Below, one piece after another: positions 12,001-18,000 of a stretch of DNA of 21,051 nt. How positions within the stretch are numbered: position 1 is the first letter of the stretch; every line of letters starts with the position of its first letter. The notes beneath the pieces were generated by a model that did no database searches, was not told the DNA's origin, and was given only the letters and a program-made list of their open reading frames with translations. Both the position numbers and the translations under genes were made by a program. The stretch comes from Candidatus Omnitrophota bacterium (GTDB lineage: Bacteria; Omnitrophota; Gorgyraeia; Duberdicusellales; 4484-171), in assembly GCA_028717025.1 (NCBI GenBank), contig JAQUOR010000006.1, forward strand, positions 1-21,051, written 5' to 3'.

Positions 12001-15000
12001 GTTTTTTAAAGAGGCTGTCTTATTATTTTATTTTTACGGAGATAATGAACTCGTCATTTCGTTGATCACGCAAGTCTTGCCTCTTTGCAGAAGAATTGAG
12101 CAAGAGTCATTCGTGGGCAGAGTATTTTCTTTTCTCGATAATTCGCTTGAACGCGTAATGCTCGATTTCTTGATCCAGGAATCAAGCGATCAGAGATTGG
12201 TTTCTTTGCAGTCATACATTGTCGAGTGGGCAGCAATCTTGGGTTCGCCTCAGACGATAGAATTTTTAAGGACGTACGTCGGTAATGCCTTACGCCAGTC
12301 TTGCGAACATCGGCAGCAAGTGCTCCCAGATGTTCCCGGGGGCTCTTTGGGCAGGGCAGCAACTAAAGAAATATCGAGAGAAGTTCTATTGACCGCTGCC
12401 GGGACTTTGGCTGATCATGGAATGGTAGAAATTGTTTTTGATGTGGCTGCGAACCTCTTTGAGCCACAGGAGGTACGCAGAAAATATGTCCCTGGCAGCC
12501 TGGCTGCCATGCTTTTATCCAAATCCGGCATTGAACAGTCGTTGCTTGAGCGGATAGCAGGAAAGATCTTTGACCCGGATTGTTTTAAAAAAATTGCGGC
12601 CATCGATGCATTAACCCTGGCAGTTATTAATTGCAAGGATAATGACCGCCAGCGTAACCTTGCGCGTGCGTTGACCGAAAACGTACACCGTTTCGCCAAA
12701 AATCCTTCGTCATACTTTCCTCTTTTTTATGCCTGGAAGGCAGTCAAGAAGCTCGATGAGATGGATCCGGGATTGTCCGATCGCGCTTGCTGCCGTTCTT
12801 TGGCTAAAGCTATTTTTAACCGCCAGCAGCAGCCATGGCTTGTTAGTAAAAGTTTTCCAGCCGGCAGTTATTCGGGGATAGAGGAATTGTTTTTGTCGGA
12901 ACGACTGGCAGCGGGGGAAATTATCGAGAAAATATGTCAGACTCTGCGTGAAGTCGTATCGTCCACTGCGGATTTGCGCGAGGCAATCACCTTCAGCCAG
13001 GGGACTCATTTATTTCTTGAACAGTTGTTTATTTGTGTCGAGGGCCTTTACGATGAAAAAAGGGAAACACAGGATAGGCGCAACGTCCTTTGCGCGGTGC
13101 GGATTGCCGAATATCGGGAGCGTTGTCGATTGGCGGCGCTACAAGGTGGAAATGACGGGCAGATGCTGGCATACCTGGAAGCGTCCGAAGACGGATTGAT
13201 CGCTGCTATGGTTGATAAGAGTGAACATCGCAGGGCAGATATCATTGCCGCGTTAGGCTACGATTACGAGTGGCCTGCCCTTGTGACGCCGTCAAAAGAG
13301 AAGCGCATAGCTTTGTTTCGGCGTTTTCTCTACGGTCGTGACCCTTCGGCGTTGTTTCCTTCTGCCGAAGTAACGCTTGCAGCGATAGACAGCCTCCGGA
13401 ACTTGGGTGCTTTGGACGATCAGGCAACTGCCGGACAGGTGCGTTCTACGCTGCATATTTTGCTCTATACTTCCTGGCACGTATCTCTGTTGCTCCCGGT
13501 GGGCCATGCTACTGTTATTGAGCATATGTCCAGAAGCATCGACGCAGGGCTGCGTCTATCGGCTGAAACATTGGAGCTGCTGCGTTCCATACAAAAAAGA
13601 TATTCCAGGCTGCAAAGATATTTCGAAGAGTCAGCGTTAGCGTTTGCAATCGACAAGATACTGGCAGCGCACCAGCTTCATAATGATGCAGACAAGTCGC
13701 CGGATTCCCTTGATAACGGAGGCAATCCGGATTTAAGTGTTTCAAGGACAAGCTCAGCGCCACGCGTAGAGTCTGATCTTCAATTCTCAAAACGTGCGCA
13801 GCTATTAAGCAGGGGTGCGAGAAAATTAGAAAGAATAAAGCACATGATTCAAAAGTTGGGTGAAACACTTCGAGTACGTTCATTGATTCTAGATTATGAT
13901 TTACTCGGCGTGTACCATGATTTGCATATAACTCCGGCAGATATAGATATATTTCATAATCCGGATATGGTTACTTTGGAACTACCCAGGCATTGGTCCA
14001 ATGTAAATAACATTTTCTGGCGCGATATTCTTGCTTATTATGAAGGTAATGTTCCTTCTTTTGGCGTGCACGGAGTTAATGTTATGGGTGAGCTTCGCGA
14101 TGCAAGGAATCGGCTTTTCCATTCAAGGAGCATGCTTGACCCTTTAGAAATTCAATATGCCTCATTAAATTTTACAGCTAACGATACTATAGGATTGTGG
14201 CGGCTTGGCGGTAGTCAAGAAGATGCTAAAACAGTGGAAGAGATTTTGTATACCTTGCCCACGGACTTGCAAAAAGAATTTTTCCGAAGAGGTTTACTTC
14301 ATGTAGCGCCAGCCAATAATCCTTATGGTTTAAAGCCTTTCATGATATTCAAGGAGCCTGATATATCAATTCGGACATTACTTAGCCGCCTTCAAGAGTT
14401 ATTAAAGGATGAGCTTGATAAATATGATTTTACGATGGGCATGCGTGACGAGTATGTAATCAGCTTTCTTATAGCTCCTGTGCTTATGGCAGTGCTTGAT
14501 ATTGTAGAGGTTGAGGAATCTATCAAGCAGATAAGTCGAGCAATTGAGAGAGCAAACGTGAATGATAAAAACGTAAGGGTTCTTCATATAGGAGGAATGA
14601 ACCATAACAATATTTTACAGCTCCTTCTGGAATCGTATCGCTGCGTCAGGATAAGAATAAGTCAGCATTATGAAGGTCGTATGATGGTCCAGTTAGATGA
14701 AATGATAGCGCCAGATTTTCTATTTGCGGATCTTACGGGCATAGTTGATCACATTATTGTAGATAACGGTGAAGTCAAGGTTGACTGTGAATTTTTCTAT
14801 AGGTATCTATCGGAAATTTTACACAATAACCCCGAATATTTTAAAAGGCAGTTACTGATGTCTGCCATATGGAGACCAGACGAAAATCTTGCGCAGAGAA
14901 GGCCCGCAGAGGTAAAGACTACAGAGCCGCTGGATAAGTCATTAATCCAATTTGTCCTTTGCCATCACCGAGACAGATATTTTTGTTCGAAACTTTCAAT

Positions 15001-18000
15001 TGCGCAATTAGAAGAATTGCGCCGTCGTCTTTCGATAATAGGATATCCCCAAGCACGCTGCCGTGTATTCGTTACGGCTCATGAGGTTCTTTCCGGAATA
15101 TCGATAGAACACGATGTAGGCGTATACGCTAAATTACTGAAGTTTGATAAAGAGCTAGAAGCTAGCGACCCATATCTTAGAAGACATAATGAGAGGATAC
15201 GAGCTTTTGATGATGACGTAAAACTAAAGTGGATACCTCCACATTCTATTGCGAGAAGCACTTTAGACAACGGCGGCGTTAAAGATACTCGGTATAAGAT
15301 GGACCAGGCCGACATAATTTTTAGTCATGACATCAAAGAAATATGGCGCATAGATAACGGACTTTCCTGCAAGAAATATATTGCGGCTGGTGTATGGTTT
15401 TACAGCAAGGAAGTTCCCATAGGAAATACTTGGGTTTTAATTTTGCCTCAGGCTTCAAGTATGAGCTCATGCGACTTACATTCTGTATTTGAAGATCAGT
15501 TTTTAGCTGAGGAATTTGCAGCTCGTGCGTATCTTGGAGGCTTAGCTATCACCAATGCCGCCGGTTTTTCTCCTCAGCTTTTACATAGATGTTTTATACT
15601 ATCTCCCGATGAATATAGGGATTATGTCCGATGTGGTAAAAAAGAACCAAACCCGTTAATGCCAAGGATATTTGAACGCTTAGGATTAAGCTTTATAGGC
15701 AGCAAGTTTCTACTGCCTGACGAAGGTTCTTTACTTGAAGGTATTATAGAAAAATTGTTTAGGATCCAACATGATGCAATTGGAGCCTACTTTCAAGGCG
15801 GGAATATGTTTATGTACGCAGATGCCTTTAGGGAAAGTATTGCATCGCGATGGCAAGAATTGTTTTATCAGCGCAGAGTCGAAAAATTATTAGGCAGCGG
15901 CGCGTGGAAAGAAATTCGCCCCACCATCAAAGTACCGAGAGCAAAAACATTAATACGAGCTACCCAAGAAGCAGCAGTGATAACTTATCAAGATTGGTCT
16001 AACGCGCCTTTATCCCTCGATAACGGCGGTGGAAATGGAGAAGAAGCATTTCCAAATGAATGGCGTAGCCTACTCCCTTGTAATAAATTACAGAAAGTTA
16101 CATCCTGGAGTGATTTACAAGGTGTTGATCTGGCGTGGCTTGAGCAATTAGAAATTTTTGCACGGTATGCGTGTTTATGCAATAACGGTGTCCGGAGAGT
16201 CAAAGATTATTTTGATTTAAGCGATGGCAAAGAGTGTCTTAAGGCTTTGTGCCTACTTGATCGCCACTTTAAGTTCAGCAAACGAATTCTACCAATAGAT
16301 GCATCAGAAACCTTTAGTTTGATTGCCGCGCGAGAGAATAGCAGGTTGCTTTTTGACTTTTGGATGAAATATCTACGCCAGCCAGCGTACTCTTCAGATC
16401 GCTGGATGACTGTTGAGCAGTGGATTGGTAATTTATTGAACCCAACATCACAAGAAAGTTTTTTCATCAGGGAGCCATACTGTGCAATAAGCGAGCGTTA
16501 TTTTTATTATGCAATTTGTGACAGACAGATCAAGTTTGTTAAGTGCTGCGCAGTTTCTTGGGAAAAAAGCCCGGCTCCAACACGCTATATTGTTAAAGGT
16601 CATACTGTGAGACCTGACGCTTACTACGGTTTAGGCATTGTTATGGATACCCAAACAGGAATGCTTTACCGGTACCTTAAAAATGAAATTGGTAGAAGTT
16701 CATTGCTTTTAGCGCTTATGAATCGTCATTACCAAGGCGGCTGGCAACAATTTTTGTTTGATCATTTGCCAGGCGTATCAACAATGCTAAGTAAAGATAG
16801 ATCATCGCTGGATAATGGCGGAGTAAGAGATCCTACGAGTACAACAGGCGTGAATGAAGAACAACGCGAGGAAATCAATCGCAGAATTTTAGCTCAGAGA
16901 AATAATGCCTGCGTATTAACAGTATTACAGCAGTCGTTGAAGAAAGACTATCATATTATTTTGGATCGCGCAGAACCTGCTGATATTCAGAGAGATATGA
17001 CTCAGGAGTCTCTACCCTATCCTCAGGGAGTCAATATCGCCATTAATGCTTTGCCGATTCCTGGTTTTGAGTTAGCAGGGATACTCGCTGATCCTTCTCG
17101 CGAGCATCCCATAAGTATCCGAGGAGTTAATTTTCTTTATTTTTTCCCGCAAGATTCTTTGTTCAGCGGCAAGCACCATCCAGACATGGCATTTATTGAT
17201 CATGCTGTGTTTGTAAAGGATGAGAAAATAATGTATGGTTACTTTCCTAAGCCACTTAGGCTGGATGGTAGCGTTAAAACTCTTTTGTCGCCTATGTACC
17301 GAAATAAAGACTTTTTTGAGGCGCATACTATACCAGTGCTAAATCCAATGTATGCTCATAAGATGTGTGAAGATAAATATGAGCTTACGCGAGCATTAAA
17401 AAAAGCAGGCGTCTGTGTGCCTGAAGGGATATTGCTGGCGCGTAACAAAGATGTATTAACTCAAATAAGAGATTTTGCATTTACTCGTTCTATCGCACAA
17501 GTCGTGATTAAGCCACGCCGCGCGTCATTAGGATTTGGAGTAAGGATGTTTTCAGCTGTCCAGCTAGAGGAAGCCGCTCAACATGCCAAACATCTTAGAA
17601 ACTATGGGCATGATGTTTTGGTTGAAGAAAGAATTGAGAGCAGTCCATGGTTTATGGGAAACACGCGTTTTGATTTTAATTTTCGTGTTTTAGCCACCTG
17701 GAACGAAGATGAGCCTATTTTTGATTTTAATATGATTGAAGTGCGTTACGGCCCATATGGCAGAGGGCCAATTAATAAAAGCCAAGGCGCAACGGTCCTT
17801 TCATTGCAGGATTTTTTTATAGTACAGAGAAATTGTTCTACCACACCGCTCTATACGCTCGCACAGCGTGAAGAACGTTTTAAATTAATGCGTGAATATA
17901 CGATAATGAGCATGAAATGTGTAGCAGAGGCTTGCGGTGTAAAACCTGGGCTCATCGGATGGGACATTATCTGGGGCGATAGAAAAGATACTCAAGTTTG

